Assembly: GCA_041391665.1 (NCBI GenBank)
Contig: JAWKNO010000001.1
Span: 1,798,001 to 1,862,000 of the forward strand
Direction: 5' to 3'
DNA length: 64,000 bases
DNA from: Bacteroidia bacterium
GTDB taxonomy: Bacteria; Bacteroidota; Bacteroidia; J057
In this document: in pieces, positions 44,143 to 52,768 of the stretch
Layout: each line of letters opens with the position of its first letter
Position numbering within the stretch: position 1 is the first letter of the stretch
Made by a program: the position numbers and the translations under genes
The notes under the pieces: model-generated
The model's input: the letters and a program-made list of their open reading frames with translations, nothing else
Databases searched by the model: none
Told to the model about the DNA's origin: nothing

Positions 44143-45378
44143 CTAGTTGTTAAGCGCGGCGAGTTCGGGGTCGCGTGAGCCTGTGCGATTCGCGATTTTA
44201 AGGTGTTTTTGTACATTTTCCTGATCACCCAGGTAGGTATAAATTTCTGCCAGTCGCTGGTTTACCTGAATATTCATCGGGCGGCGGGCATACTCTTTCA
44301 TTGTTTTTTCCAGCGCAGTTTCCGGATCGTTAAAGAGTTTGAGTGAAACTGTGGCATATTCCAGCCCCATTTCATGGCCGCTTTTTTCATCATCTGCCAT
44401 CATATCTATGATTTCTTCGCTGAGTTGTGTTGCTTCAGCCTCCCTGCCTGTTTCTTTATAAAGCAATGCCAGATCTTCGTAAAAGCTCACTTCAGGAATG
44501 ATTTGGGTGGCTTGAATCAATAGTTTTTCTGCTTTTTCAAAATCTCCCTGCTTCTTTGAAAGTCTGGCCAGTGCTGCAATCGCAAATGGATAGTTTGCCC
44601 GTTGGGCGAGCGCGGTTTCGTACTGTATTCTGGCCTGCATGGTGTCGCCGTAGGTTTCATACAAATGGCCAAGATTGAGCAGGCACCAGGTGGTTTCTTC
44701 AAATCCGGGGTATCCGGCTGATACGGCCATTTGCATCGCTTCAATGGCACCTTCTACCTGACCGTGGATTTCGCGGAGGTAGGAAATTCTGGAATAGGAG
44801 CGAAGATCGGGGCGAATGGACACCATTTTGTCGGCCATTTTCACCGCTTCTTCATAGTTGCCAAGTTCGACATTTGCATCTACCAGCGCGCCGTAAACCA
44901 GTGCATTGTGAGGATTGATGCTGACAGCTTTTTCGGCGGTTTGTTTGGCTGCTGCAAACTGGTGCAGAGATAGTTGAACCGAAGCTTTCATCAGCAGGGC
45001 AAAAAACTGTTCGTCCTGGTTGGGGTTTGCTGCCAGAATCCCTTCGAGCAGCCCCAGTGCTTCGGGGTAGTAATATCCGTGTTCGCCGGTAACTCTTGCC
45101 TCCTGAAGGAATAGCTGTACGAGTTTCAGCCTGGATTTGAGGTCTTTTTCATTTACCCAGATGGCATTGGAAAGGGTAGAATATTGGTCCAATACAGTCT
45201 GGCGTTCTTCCGGACTTCCGAGGCGGGCGTCTCTTTCCAGCAGGGTAGGCAATTCTATTTTTGCCTGTTGGGTTCTTGCAGTTGTCTGAATGCAACTGCT
45301 GATCATGGATGTCGCAAAGGAGATCGTAAGCAGGATCGCGATAATAACGATGATGGAGGGTTGAGGTAAACGGTTCAT
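44143..45378 (-). CDS. Exported or anchored TPR protein
   Basis: 411 residues from the ATG at 45378; an in-frame extension reaching 45651 overlaps the preceding gene and is unlikely. An N-terminal hydrophobic helix (about 8-28) ends in SSC, so either a lipoprotein or a membrane anchor. Then come about nine tetratricopeptide-like helix pairs (for example GYYYPEALGLLEGILAANP, YPFAIAALARLSKKQGDFEKAEKLL). It probably acts as a periplasmic scaffold for the DUF4331/TonB set. It sits 44 bp upstream of the receptor and 115 bp after the larger DUF4331 gene. Confidence 0.85.
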   Translation of the reverse strand: MNRLPQPSIIVIIAILLTISFATSMISSCIQTTARTQQAKIELPTLLERDARLGSPEERQTVLDQYSTLSNAIWVNEKDLKSRLKLVQLFLQEARVTGEHGYYYPEALGLLEGILAANPNQDEQFFALLMKASVQLSLHQFAAAKQTAEKAVSINPHNALVYGALVDANVELGNYEEAVKMADKMVSIRPDLRSYSRISYLREIHGQVEGAIEAMQMAVSAGYPGFEETTWCLLNLGHLYETYGDTMQARIQYETALAQRANYPFAIAALARLSKKQGDFEKAEKLLIQATQIIPEVSFYEDLALLYKETGREAEATQLSEEIIDMMADDEKSGHEMGLEYATVSLKLFNDPETALEKTMKEYARRPMNIQVNQRLAEIYTYLGDQENVQKHLKIANRTGSRDPELAALNN

Positions 45379-45493
45379 GACGTAATTTTTTATGAGTTGA
45401 ATGGAAAAATGAGGTGATAAATAGAATTGTGAAAAAGAGTGCGGCGTACCACCCATTGAGCCAGATGGCACTGCCGCATTCCTGCATGAATCT

Positions 45494-48274
45494 TTAATTT
45501 TGTTTGATAAATCTTTCGGACTGAATGACTGAGCCATTGACAATCTGCATGGTATAAATACCGGGTGCGAGATTTGATACGTCAACAGCGTTTTGCCATT
45601 TTCCTCCGGGGACAAAAAACTTGTCAGTCTGTATGATTTGTCCAAGCGCACTGAATATGGTCATGCTGACTTCCCCTGCCTGTCCTTCTTCCATATTGAT
45701 ATTGAGCACATCTGTGGCTGGGTTTGGGTAAAGGAGGCTGACGGGTGTATTGCCAGGATTGGCGGTGCGGGCAAAGAAGTTATTGCTAATCACCGTAAAG
45801 GTGATCGTTTTGGGCATTCCCTGTACTCCCTGGCCTGATTTTCCGGTATAAGGTGTCGCCGTTACGGTGTAGGTTCCGGGTGAAAATACCAGCTGGAAAA
45901 ATCCGCCGTTGCCGTTGTCGCCAGGCATGGAGTAGGGGAATGTATTGTCTTTGCTGAAGTTGAGGTTGCCATTCAGGGCGAAGACTACGCTTCCTACCGT
46001 ACCGGGAGTTGTCGCTGCTACGATATTGAGTTTGTTGGTGCCAATCTGGTCAAGATCTACTACATCGCCATCGCTGAGCGGGCCTACCGGCTGATCGCTG
46101 ACTGCATTGTAGAGGGTGAAATCTGTAACGGAAAGGTTGAGTGCAGAATTGATTACGGTAAAGTTGACCGTGCGGGCGATGCCTGGAAGACCGTTTCCGC
46201 TGGTGCCACTATATGGGGTAGCGCGGAGTGAGTACTGGCCAGGGGTGATTTCGTACTGGTAGTAATTGACCGGGCTACCTGATTTGCTGGAACCAGCCAG
46301 TGCATAAGGAGGATTGTTTTCCGTCCGGAAGGTTGGATCCCAGTTCAGACCGAATACCACACTGCCTACGACACCGGGGTTTACATTTGCCCGGAAGTTG
46401 ACTTTGTTGGTAGGAAGGCTGGCCAGATCAATGGTATCTCCATCATTTACCACCATTACATCCACATCATTGAATGCGTCGATCAGCGTAAAACTTCCAA
46501 CGGACTGCGTAGCGGGGAGAACCGTAGGCTGCTGGTAAGTAACTGCTTTTCCACCGCATACCCCTGTGCCCTGCCAGGGAAGCTGTACGTAGGGAAATCC
46601 TGTGCGGAAGGCTGCATCGTTGGCTTCAACACCTGTGCTGTAAGTAAGCACGTCAAGCAGATCCTGTGTTACGGGTGAAGCATTGGGATCGGTAGGATCA
46701 AAATCGTCATACCACAATCCGATAGCAGCGAGTACCACACCTGAAACTGCCTGTAGTTCGATACGGGTTACATCATCCTCGAGTCTTCTTCCGTTTGGAA
46801 ATCCGTCCATGTTGGGGATAAACTGCAAGGCAGCGCTTGATGCATAGGTTGGATCCGTAAGGCCTAATACTGCGGCATTGACCAGTCCGAGAGAGGAAAA
46901 AGCAGGGTCATTGCGGTCTGTTACCGGTACGGCCATATTCAGACGGAGCATATCACCACCGGAAGGAAGGAAGTTGTTGACAAACGGTTTGCCTGCTGCG
47001 AGCGGGTTGCCGCCTTTGCCGGTAGCGAGCTGGTAGGGTGGGAAATTGGGAACTCCGGTATGGAATGCCGGCCAGAGGTCCACCGAGCGTGGTTTTCCCG
47101 GTCCGGGCAGAAGCAATGTGCCAAATATAGCGTCGTCAAGTGCTGTACCGGCTACGGCTGCACTGCCTTTCAGACCAAACAGTCCGTCATTTCCATTACC
47201 GAAGTCAAACGCGCCAAGAGAATTGCGCTGAATACGCAGTGAACTAAGCGCTGGAACCGCCCCCCCAAAGAGCGCATCATCCATGTACAATCCCAGTTCA
47301 GGATTAAAAAAAGATTCGAAGAAAGCGGGATTTTCGTTGTAAGGTGTGCGCGCATTCCACTCGTCTTTATTGCCAATCGGAATAACCGCTTCGTTGGTCA
47401 GTGGCATGCCCAGGCGGGAAACCTGTACCCATGGACCTGTGTAAGAAGCGTTGGTTCCTGCATTGAGGGTACGCATTTGCTGGCGGCTGGCTGAAGCCCA
47501 TACGCCGATGACAAAGTCGCCGTCGAGGATATTGGCTGCCAAACTCACATCTTTTCCGTCTTTTTGGAGAAGGGAAATCGGTACCTGAATGGCGATTGTG
47601 CTTACGTTTTTGCAGGCTACACCGTCCACGGGCATGCCGCTCTGGCGTGGTGCATCACCGAGGTCAAATATTCCGCCCAGATCTACAAAGAAAGGATCGT
47701 CCACCGGACCGCAGAATACTTTTTCGCCGCTGGGGAGGGTAGTAATGGCCATGTTAAACAGCGACTCATAATCTGTTGCTCCGAGGCCTACAGGGGAAAG
47801 AATCGAACGTGCACCGATGTTGTAAGGCGGTACATATCCGTTGGTAGCGAGTGTCGAAAAAGTCGCACCACCATCCGTACTTCTTTCCATGGTATAGGTA
47901 GTCTGGAGGTTTTCCATTCCCAGCCTGATATTGAAGAAAGTGGAAGGATCAGAATTGGTTTTGGTGAAAGTAAATCGGTAGATAATATCATCGCCGGCAG
48001 TTGTCGCGTCATTGTCAATATGAATCTCGTAGCGGATGTTTTCTCCAAACTGGTAGTAGTTGGGTCCACCCTGTGCGAGTTGCAGCGGAACGTAGTTGGC
48101 GATAATGGTGACCGTGTTGGGGTCATCGGGGCTGCGGAAGGCATACAGATCTGTATTGTCCGCAAGGGGATCATTGGCGATCAGTGGCGCTTCGCGGTGG
48201 CTGGAGGCAAAGAGCGCTGCGCCCAGCAACAGGAAGACCGTCAGTGCACAAATTTTGTTTATGATGGAATTCAT
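45494..48274 (-). CDS. DUF4331 protein with Ig-like repeats and T9SS tail
   Basis: 926 residues. A signal peptide precedes the DUF4331 domain (about 25-590, opening with SSHREAPLIANDPLADNTD). Two tandem repeats of about 120 residues follow (LPTNKVNF...TPGQYSLRATPY and IGTNKLNI...SPGTYTVTATPY), each ending in a VNFTVI-type strand, and then a T9SS sorting domain (YPNPATDVLNI to the end). The HREAP segment near the start is fully conserved with the neighbour and could be a metal site. It is probably released or fixed at the surface; enzymatic role is unknown. It is a paralogue of the next gene. Confidence 0.9.
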   Translation of the reverse strand: MNSIINKICALTVFLLLGAALFASSHREAPLIANDPLADNTDLYAFRSPDDPNTVTIIANYVPLQLAQGGPNYYQFGENIRYEIHIDNDATTAGDDIIYRFTFTKTNSDPSTFFNIRLGMENLQTTYTMERSTDGGATFSTLATNGYVPPYNIGARSILSPVGLGATDYESLFNMAITTLPSGEKVFCGPVDDPFFVDLGGIFDLGDAPRQSGMPVDGVACKNVSTIAIQVPISLLQKDGKDVSLAANILDGDFVIGVWASASRQQMRTLNAGTNASYTGPWVQVSRLGMPLTNEAVIPIGNKDEWNARTPYNENPAFFESFFNPELGLYMDDALFGGAVPALSSLRIQRNSLGAFDFGNGNDGLFGLKGSAAVAGTALDDAIFGTLLLPGPGKPRSVDLWPAFHTGVPNFPPYQLATGKGGNPLAAGKPFVNNFLPSGGDMLRLNMAVPVTDRNDPAFSSLGLVNAAVLGLTDPTYASSAALQFIPNMDGFPNGRRLEDDVTRIELQAVSGVVLAAIGLWYDDFDPTDPNASPVTQDLLDVLTYSTGVEANDAAFRTGFPYVQLPWQGTGVCGGKAVTYQQPTVLPATQSVGSFTLIDAFNDVDVMVVNDGDTIDLASLPTNKVNFRANVNPGVVGSVVFGLNWDPTFRTENNPPYALAGSSKSGSPVNYYQYEITPGQYSLRATPYSGTSGNGLPGIARTVNFTVINSALNLSVTDFTLYNAVSDQPVGPLSDGDVVDLDQIGTNKLNIVAATTPGTVGSVVFALNGNLNFSKDNTFPYSMPGDNGNGGFFQLVFSPGTYTVTATPYTGKSGQGVQGMPKTITFTVISNNFFARTANPGNTPVSLLYPNPATDVLNINMEEGQAGEVSMTIFSALGQIIQTDKFFVPGGKWQNAVDVSNLAPGIYTMQIVNGSVIQSERFIKQN

Positions 48275-48371
48275 AGGATTAGTCTGATTAGAAAAATTTG
48301 GTTACAGCGATCCCACCTCATGTAATTACACGAGTGTATATCCTGTATGTGAGAGGGTTTAAGGTTTGGAC

Positions 48372-50117
48372 CTATTGACCGGCTTCAGTGCCGCGCCAGG
48401 GAGATGCCAGATAAGGGAACATGGGTTTGAATGCTGCGTCGTTGGACTCCACACCGGTAGAATACTGGAGCACATTCAGCAACTGATTCGTTACAGGTGA
48501 TGCTTCCGGATTTGCGGGTGAATAGTCATCGTACCAAAGCCCGACGGCTGCGAGTACTACACCGGCCACGGCCTGGAGTTCGATCCGTGTTACGTCATCT
48601 TCCAGCCTTCTCCCGTTGGGGAAACCATCCATATTGGGGATAAATTCAATATTGGTGTTGGCGTAGGTCGGATCGGTAAGCCCCACTACTGCGGCATTGA
48701 TCAGCCCGAGTGAAGAGAAAGCAGGATCGGTACGGTCAGTTACCGGCACGGCCATATTGAGGCGAAGCATATCACCACCATTGGGCAGGAAGTTGTTGAC
48801 AAATGGTTTGCCTGCTGCTAATGGATTTCCACCTTTTCCGGTAGCCAGTTGGTAAGGGATCACATTCGGCACACCGGTATGGAAAGCAGGCCACAAATCT
48901 ACAGATCTGGGTTGCCCCGGACCGGGAAGCAGAAGGGTTCCAAATACTGCGTCGTCCAAAGCCGTACCGTCGAGGGCAGGATTGCCTTTCAGGCCATACA
49001 AACCATCATTACCGTTGCCGAAGTCAAACGCGCCAAGCGATTTGCGCTGAATCCGAAGAGCAGAAAAAGCAGGAACTGCACCACCAAAAAGAGCATCATC
49101 CATATAAAGCGCTAATTCTGGATTGTAAAAATACAAGGCATGGGCAGGGTTTTCATTGTAAGGGGTGCGTGAGTTCCAGTCATCTTTCTGGCCGATCGGA
49201 ATAACCGCTTCGTTGGTCAGAGGCATACCCAGGCGTGAAACCTGTACCCATGGACCAGATTCGGTGAACGAACCGTCAGTATTCAGGGTGCGCATTTGCT
49301 GGCGGCTGGCAGAAGCCCATACACCGATGACAAAGTCTCCGTCGAGGATATTGGCTGCCATATTTACACTCTTGTTGTCTTTCTGTAAGGTAGCAATCGG
49401 CACCTGAATGACAATCGCATGTGTGTTGAAACCGGCCAGTCCGTCGCGCATGGTGGTTGTACCCTGGCGGGGAGAATCGCCCAGATCAAAGATTCCGCCC
49501 AGATCGACAAAAAACGGATCATCAGCGGGACCGCAGTAAACTTTTTCGCCGGTAGCTGCCGTTGTAATCGCTGCGGTGATCAGGTCTTCATAGCTGTTTG
49601 CGCCGAGGCCGACAGGACCTTCAATTGAGCGGGGACCGATATTGGCGGGAGGAACGATACCGTTTGAAACGATGGTTACAAAAGTCTGTCCGCCGTCCAC
49701 GCTTCTTTCGAGCGTATAGGTGGTTTTGAGATTTTGTTGTCCGAGGCGAATGTTGAAGAAAGTGGTGGGATCCTCATTCACTTTGGAGAAAGTCGCACGG
49801 TAGATAATGTCGTCGCCAGTGGTAGTCACATCGTTGTCGATGTGAATCTCATAGCGGATGTTTTCTCCGAATGAATGATAATTGGGACCGCCAAACGCAT
49901 CCTCCGCAGGAACGTAACAGGCGATCAGTGTCACGGAGTTGGGATCGTCGGGCGACCGGAAGGCATACAGGTCCGTATTGTCTGCCAGCGGGTCGTTGGC
50001 GATCAGAGGCGCTTCTCTGTGGCTGGAAGCCATCAGGAGGGCCTGCGTCGTGCCCAGAATCATCAGGGAAACTCCAACGAGGAGGCCTTTGACGAGGGCG
50101 GTAGTTTTTCGCATCAT
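48372..50117 (-). CDS. DUF4331 protein, no sorting tail
   Basis: 581 residues. The signal peptide (residues 1-30, ALLMA) is followed by a single DUF4331 domain that closely matches the DUF4331 domain of the neighbour along its whole length (SSHREAPLIANDP, GGIFDLGD, DFVIGVWASASRQQMRTL, PNMDGFPNGRRLEDDVTR). It stops where the neighbour's repeats begin, so it lacks a T9SS tail and should stay periplasmic or leave by another route. It is the first gene of a four-gene minus-strand run; 97 bp separate the pair. Tandem duplication with later gain, or loss, of the tail is likely. Confidence 0.9.
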   Translation of the reverse strand: MMRKTTALVKGLLVGVSLMILGTTQALLMASSHREAPLIANDPLADNTDLYAFRSPDDPNSVTLIACYVPAEDAFGGPNYHSFGENIRYEIHIDNDVTTTGDDIIYRATFSKVNEDPTTFFNIRLGQQNLKTTYTLERSVDGGQTFVTIVSNGIVPPANIGPRSIEGPVGLGANSYEDLITAAITTAATGEKVYCGPADDPFFVDLGGIFDLGDSPRQGTTTMRDGLAGFNTHAIVIQVPIATLQKDNKSVNMAANILDGDFVIGVWASASRQQMRTLNTDGSFTESGPWVQVSRLGMPLTNEAVIPIGQKDDWNSRTPYNENPAHALYFYNPELALYMDDALFGGAVPAFSALRIQRKSLGAFDFGNGNDGLYGLKGNPALDGTALDDAVFGTLLLPGPGQPRSVDLWPAFHTGVPNVIPYQLATGKGGNPLAAGKPFVNNFLPNGGDMLRLNMAVPVTDRTDPAFSSLGLINAAVVGLTDPTYANTNIEFIPNMDGFPNGRRLEDDVTRIELQAVAGVVLAAVGLWYDDYSPANPEASPVTNQLLNVLQYSTGVESNDAAFKPMFPYLASPWRGTEAGQ

Positions 50118-50231
50118 AAGTTCACTAATTTTGAAATGATAAGAAGGTTATTTTCAAAAATTCAGCATACCTACGGGAGCGGGAAAGATTTGGATTTAGG
50201 TGAATGCGAAAATTTTTAATTGTCAATTGTT

Positions 50232-50352
50232 AATGGTTAATGGGGGAGGGGTGCTCAACGCCGTTTCCGTTGCTTCAAACATTCCCCCCAAAATCATTAT
50301 CTTTACGATATGCCTCAATCGTGAAATAGTATTTCAACATTTCCTTCGCAAT
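50232..50352. repeat. 121-bp direct repeat, left copy (caspase promoter region)
   Basis: It matches 54541-54661 at 111 of 121 positions by my count, ungapped, with the first 57 bp identical. This copy ends inside the ATG of the caspase-like gene, so it is effectively that gene's whole upstream region. It includes the palindrome TGAAATA-G-TATTTCA (50322-50336), 14 bp before the start codon. Just upstream is GTCAATTGTTAATGGTTAA, also present near 20009. Confidence 0.95.
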
Positions 50353-51979
50353 GACTTCGCACATACCTCTGCTTTTGTTGATCCTGCTGCCTTTGGCGGG
50401 AATGGCGCCTGAATCCGCCGAAAAACCTGCCCCGCTGCGCGCGGGTAAGGACTTTGCCCTGTTTTTTGCGGTGGATACGTATGACGATCCGGGCTGGAAA
50501 GACCTCAAAAACCCGGGGCGTGATGCCGATGCCCTGGCGGCGGAACTTCGCGATGTATTCGGCTTTCAGACAGCGGTGCATAAAAACAAAACCCGCAACG
50601 AGATTTTTGCGATCCTGGCGCAGTGGAGCAACAAATCTTTTCCCGCCGATGGCCAGTTGCTGATCTTTTTTTCCGGACACGGAGATTTTAATACCTTTCT
50701 TACCACCGGATTTTTTGTATCGCGGGAAGGGAAATACGACGATCCTTACAATGATTCGCATCTCGATCTGAATAAGATCGGGAATATTGTTACGAACATT
50801 CCCTGCAAGCATATTCTGCTGGCGATAGACGCCTGTTATTCGGGCACGATAGACCGCGAGATCGCCTTTAATGACAAGGCAAAACCCACAATACACGGTT
50901 CCGAAACAACCACTGAAGCGGATCGCCAGGCTGTAATCGCCCTACAACTCCGGAACAAATCGCGCCTTTTACTGACCTCCGGAGGTAAGGAACGGACGCC
51001 CGACGGCACGGATCATTCCCCGTTTACCAACGGATTTCTGAAAGCACTGCGGAGCAGCTACACGTATGGGGATGGCCTGCTGACGTGGCGGGGCCTGCTG
51101 GCGGAAATGGAAAAAGTGATCCCAACTCCCCATATAGGTGCGCTGCCTCAGGACGCCAGCGGCGGGTTTGTATTTGTGGCGGGGGCTGTGTCGGTGGTTA
51201 CAAGACCCGTACCCCCCGTTGTCAAACCCACGATTGACCAAATCCCCGTCCCGGAGATGGTAAAGATCACAGGCGGGACGTTTAAGCGGGAAAACTATAA
51301 CGTAACTGTAAGCGACTTCTGGCTGGGGAAGACGGAGGTGACCAATGGGCAGTATGCGGAGTTTTTGAATGCCAAAGGCAATCAAAGTGAGGGTGGTGTG
51401 GAATGGTACGATGCTTCGGGATCGGGGTATAATGGTTATGCGGAAGCTGCGATCCAGAAACAGGGCAATAGCTGGGTGGTAAAATCAGGGAGAGAAGATC
51501 ACCCGGTCAATTATGTGAGTTGGTTTGGGGCAAAGGCTTACTGCGACTGGCTGAGCGAGCGAACGGGGCAAAACTGGCGGTTACCGACGGAGGCGGAGTG
51601 GGAATACGCAGCGGGGGGCGGCAGCACCGGTCGCACGATATATGCAGTTACAGACAGTGAAGCCAGCCTGGGCGACTACGCCTGGTTTACGAGCAACACA
51701 AACAATACGGGCACACGCCCGGTGGGACAGAAAAAGCCCAACCGGCTGGGCCTGTACGACATGAGCGGCAATGTGTGGGAGTGGTGTGGGGATTGGTATG
51801 GGTCTTATCCGGAATCGGCGCAGCAAGACCCGACAGGCCCGTTGAGTGGCTCGTACCGTGTTTTGCGCGGCGGTGGTTGGGCCACCTCTTCGGTGAATTG
51901 CCGCGTGGCTAATCGCATCAACAGCACGCCGGGGTCTCGCCACGGCAACGATGGGTTCCGGGTTGCCCGCCAGTTCTAG
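50351..51979 (+). CDS. Exported caspase-like protease fused to FGE/lectin-fold domain
   Basis: 542 residues. An N-terminal hydrophobic signal (residues 5-19) is followed by a caspase (peptidase C14) domain with the catalytic dyad His110 (FFSGHGD) and Cys162 (DACYSG). From about residue 305 runs an FGE-sulfatase/C-type-lectin domain with TEVTNGQYAEFL, RLPTEAEWEYAA, GNVWEWCGDWY and, at the extreme end, RVLRGGGW...GFRVARQF. The oxygenase cysteine pair of true FGE is absent, so it is a binding fold. Residues 510-538 follow the pattern of a diversity-generating-retroelement variable region. A signal peptide on a caspase is odd for a suicide effector. Confidence 0.9.
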   Translation: MTSHIPLLLLILLPLAGMAPESAEKPAPLRAGKDFALFFAVDTYDDPGWKDLKNPGRDADALAAELRDVFGFQTAVHKNKTRNEIFAILAQWSNKSFPADGQLLIFFSGHGDFNTFLTTGFFVSREGKYDDPYNDSHLDLNKIGNIVTNIPCKHILLAIDACYSGTIDREIAFNDKAKPTIHGSETTTEADRQAVIALQLRNKSRLLLTSGGKERTPDGTDHSPFTNGFLKALRSSYTYGDGLLTWRGLLAEMEKVIPTPHIGALPQDASGGFVFVAGAVSVVTRPVPPVVKPTIDQIPVPEMVKITGGTFKRENYNVTVSDFWLGKTEVTNGQYAEFLNAKGNQSEGGVEWYDASGSGYNGYAEAAIQKQGNSWVVKSGREDHPVNYVSWFGAKAYCDWLSERTGQNWRLPTEAEWEYAAGGGSTGRTIYAVTDSEASLGDYAWFTSNTNNTGTRPVGQKKPNRLGLYDMSGNVWEWCGDWYGSYPESAQQDPTGPLSGSYRVLRGGGWATSSVNCRVANRINSTPGSRHGNDGFRVARQF

Positions 51980-52043
51980 CTGCCTGTTCGGCGTTGTTAT
52001 GAGCTGAAGGAAAAAGAGAAAGAATAAAAAAAAGGGGGGAAAT

Positions 52044-52121
52044 ATCTTTTTGGATCGGTCTGCCCGGCTGGCAGGCGCGGGAAGCGCCGTCCGCCTGCCG
52101 GGCTGACTGATCCAAAAAGAT
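52044..52121. repeat. Long imperfect hairpin downstream of the caspase gene
   Basis: The arms start ATCTTTTTGGATC and end GATCCAAAAAGAT (13 bp perfect). They continue through a wobble, GTC/GAC, one mismatch, GCCCGGC/GCCGGGC, a 4-nt bulge and AGGCG/CGCCT, around a loop of about 13 nt. No T-tract follows on the plus strand. It begins 65 bp past the stop. Possible roles: a transcript-stabilising structure, part of a repeat, or a cruciform of the kind found after retroelement target regions. Confidence 0.85.
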
Positions 52122-52185
52122 CGGGGTTTGGGGTCGAAGATTCTCGCAAGGAATCTGAGATCCCATAGGAGAAGCCTTAGACAGG

Positions 52186-52208
52186 GGGGCGGTAGCCCCA
52201 ATTTTTAT
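52186..52208 (+). terminator. Probable terminator downstream of the caspase gene
   Basis: GGGGC/GCCCC with a GGTA loop, then AATTTTTA, 206 bp past the stop. The following stretch to 52602 contains no gene I can support; it carries short GC-rich inverted words and a TTCGGGATTATT type segment. Confidence 0.5.
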
Positions 52209-52602
52209 AAAATTTTTAGCAAAACAGATGCTGTCATAATTAGTTTTTATTTTGGTAGTTCCACACGGAAAAACGATTGCAGATTACTTCAATAATGCGT
52301 AGCATATATGTGGAAAAGAGGGGGATATATCCGCCGTTGGATGCACGCAACGGCGCGCCGCAGGGTGAAAAATCAAGGAGGTGGCGTCGGTTGCTATAAA
52401 AATGCCATCCCTTCGGGATTATTCTTTAAGGACTATCGCCTTCGGCTAAAAATATATCCCTCAGCAGCAGGGCATTTTACAGCTTTGCGCTTCGATAGAC
52501 TTCTTGCATCCGGATTGTTCAGTGTGGAGCCCCAAACCTTGTGCCTTCAGCACACATTGATATCAGCCCCTTGAGGGCAGCAATGCCGAAAAGTATCCCC
52601 AG

Positions 52603-52694
52603 CCAACACCCAACAGCCAACCCCCAACCCCCAACAGCCAAAACCCAACAGCCAACACCCCAACCCCCAACACCCAACAGCCAACCCCCAACAG
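52603..52694. repeat. CCAACNN heptamer array, 13 units
   Basis: Twelve 7-bp units and one 8-bp unit of the CCAACNN type, in the same orientation as the arrays at 2.6 and 56.7 kb. Unlike those, it does not touch a gene end: it lies in the caspase-to-secreted-protein gap, 75 bp before the next start codon. Confidence 0.95.
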
Positions 52695-52768
52695 CCAATT
52701 GCAAATCTCCCCCACAGCGTTTATCTTTACTTTTTGCTGATCTGCTTCTAAAATAACGCAATCCAGTC

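Noticed and set aside
47564..48325. Plus-strand 253-codon frame
   Set aside because: Antisense to the DUF4331 gene, which has a signal peptide and a conserved domain.
50351..51979. True formylglycine-generating enzyme
   Set aside because: The cysteine pair needed for the oxygenase reaction is not seen; the domain is treated as a lectin-like binding fold.
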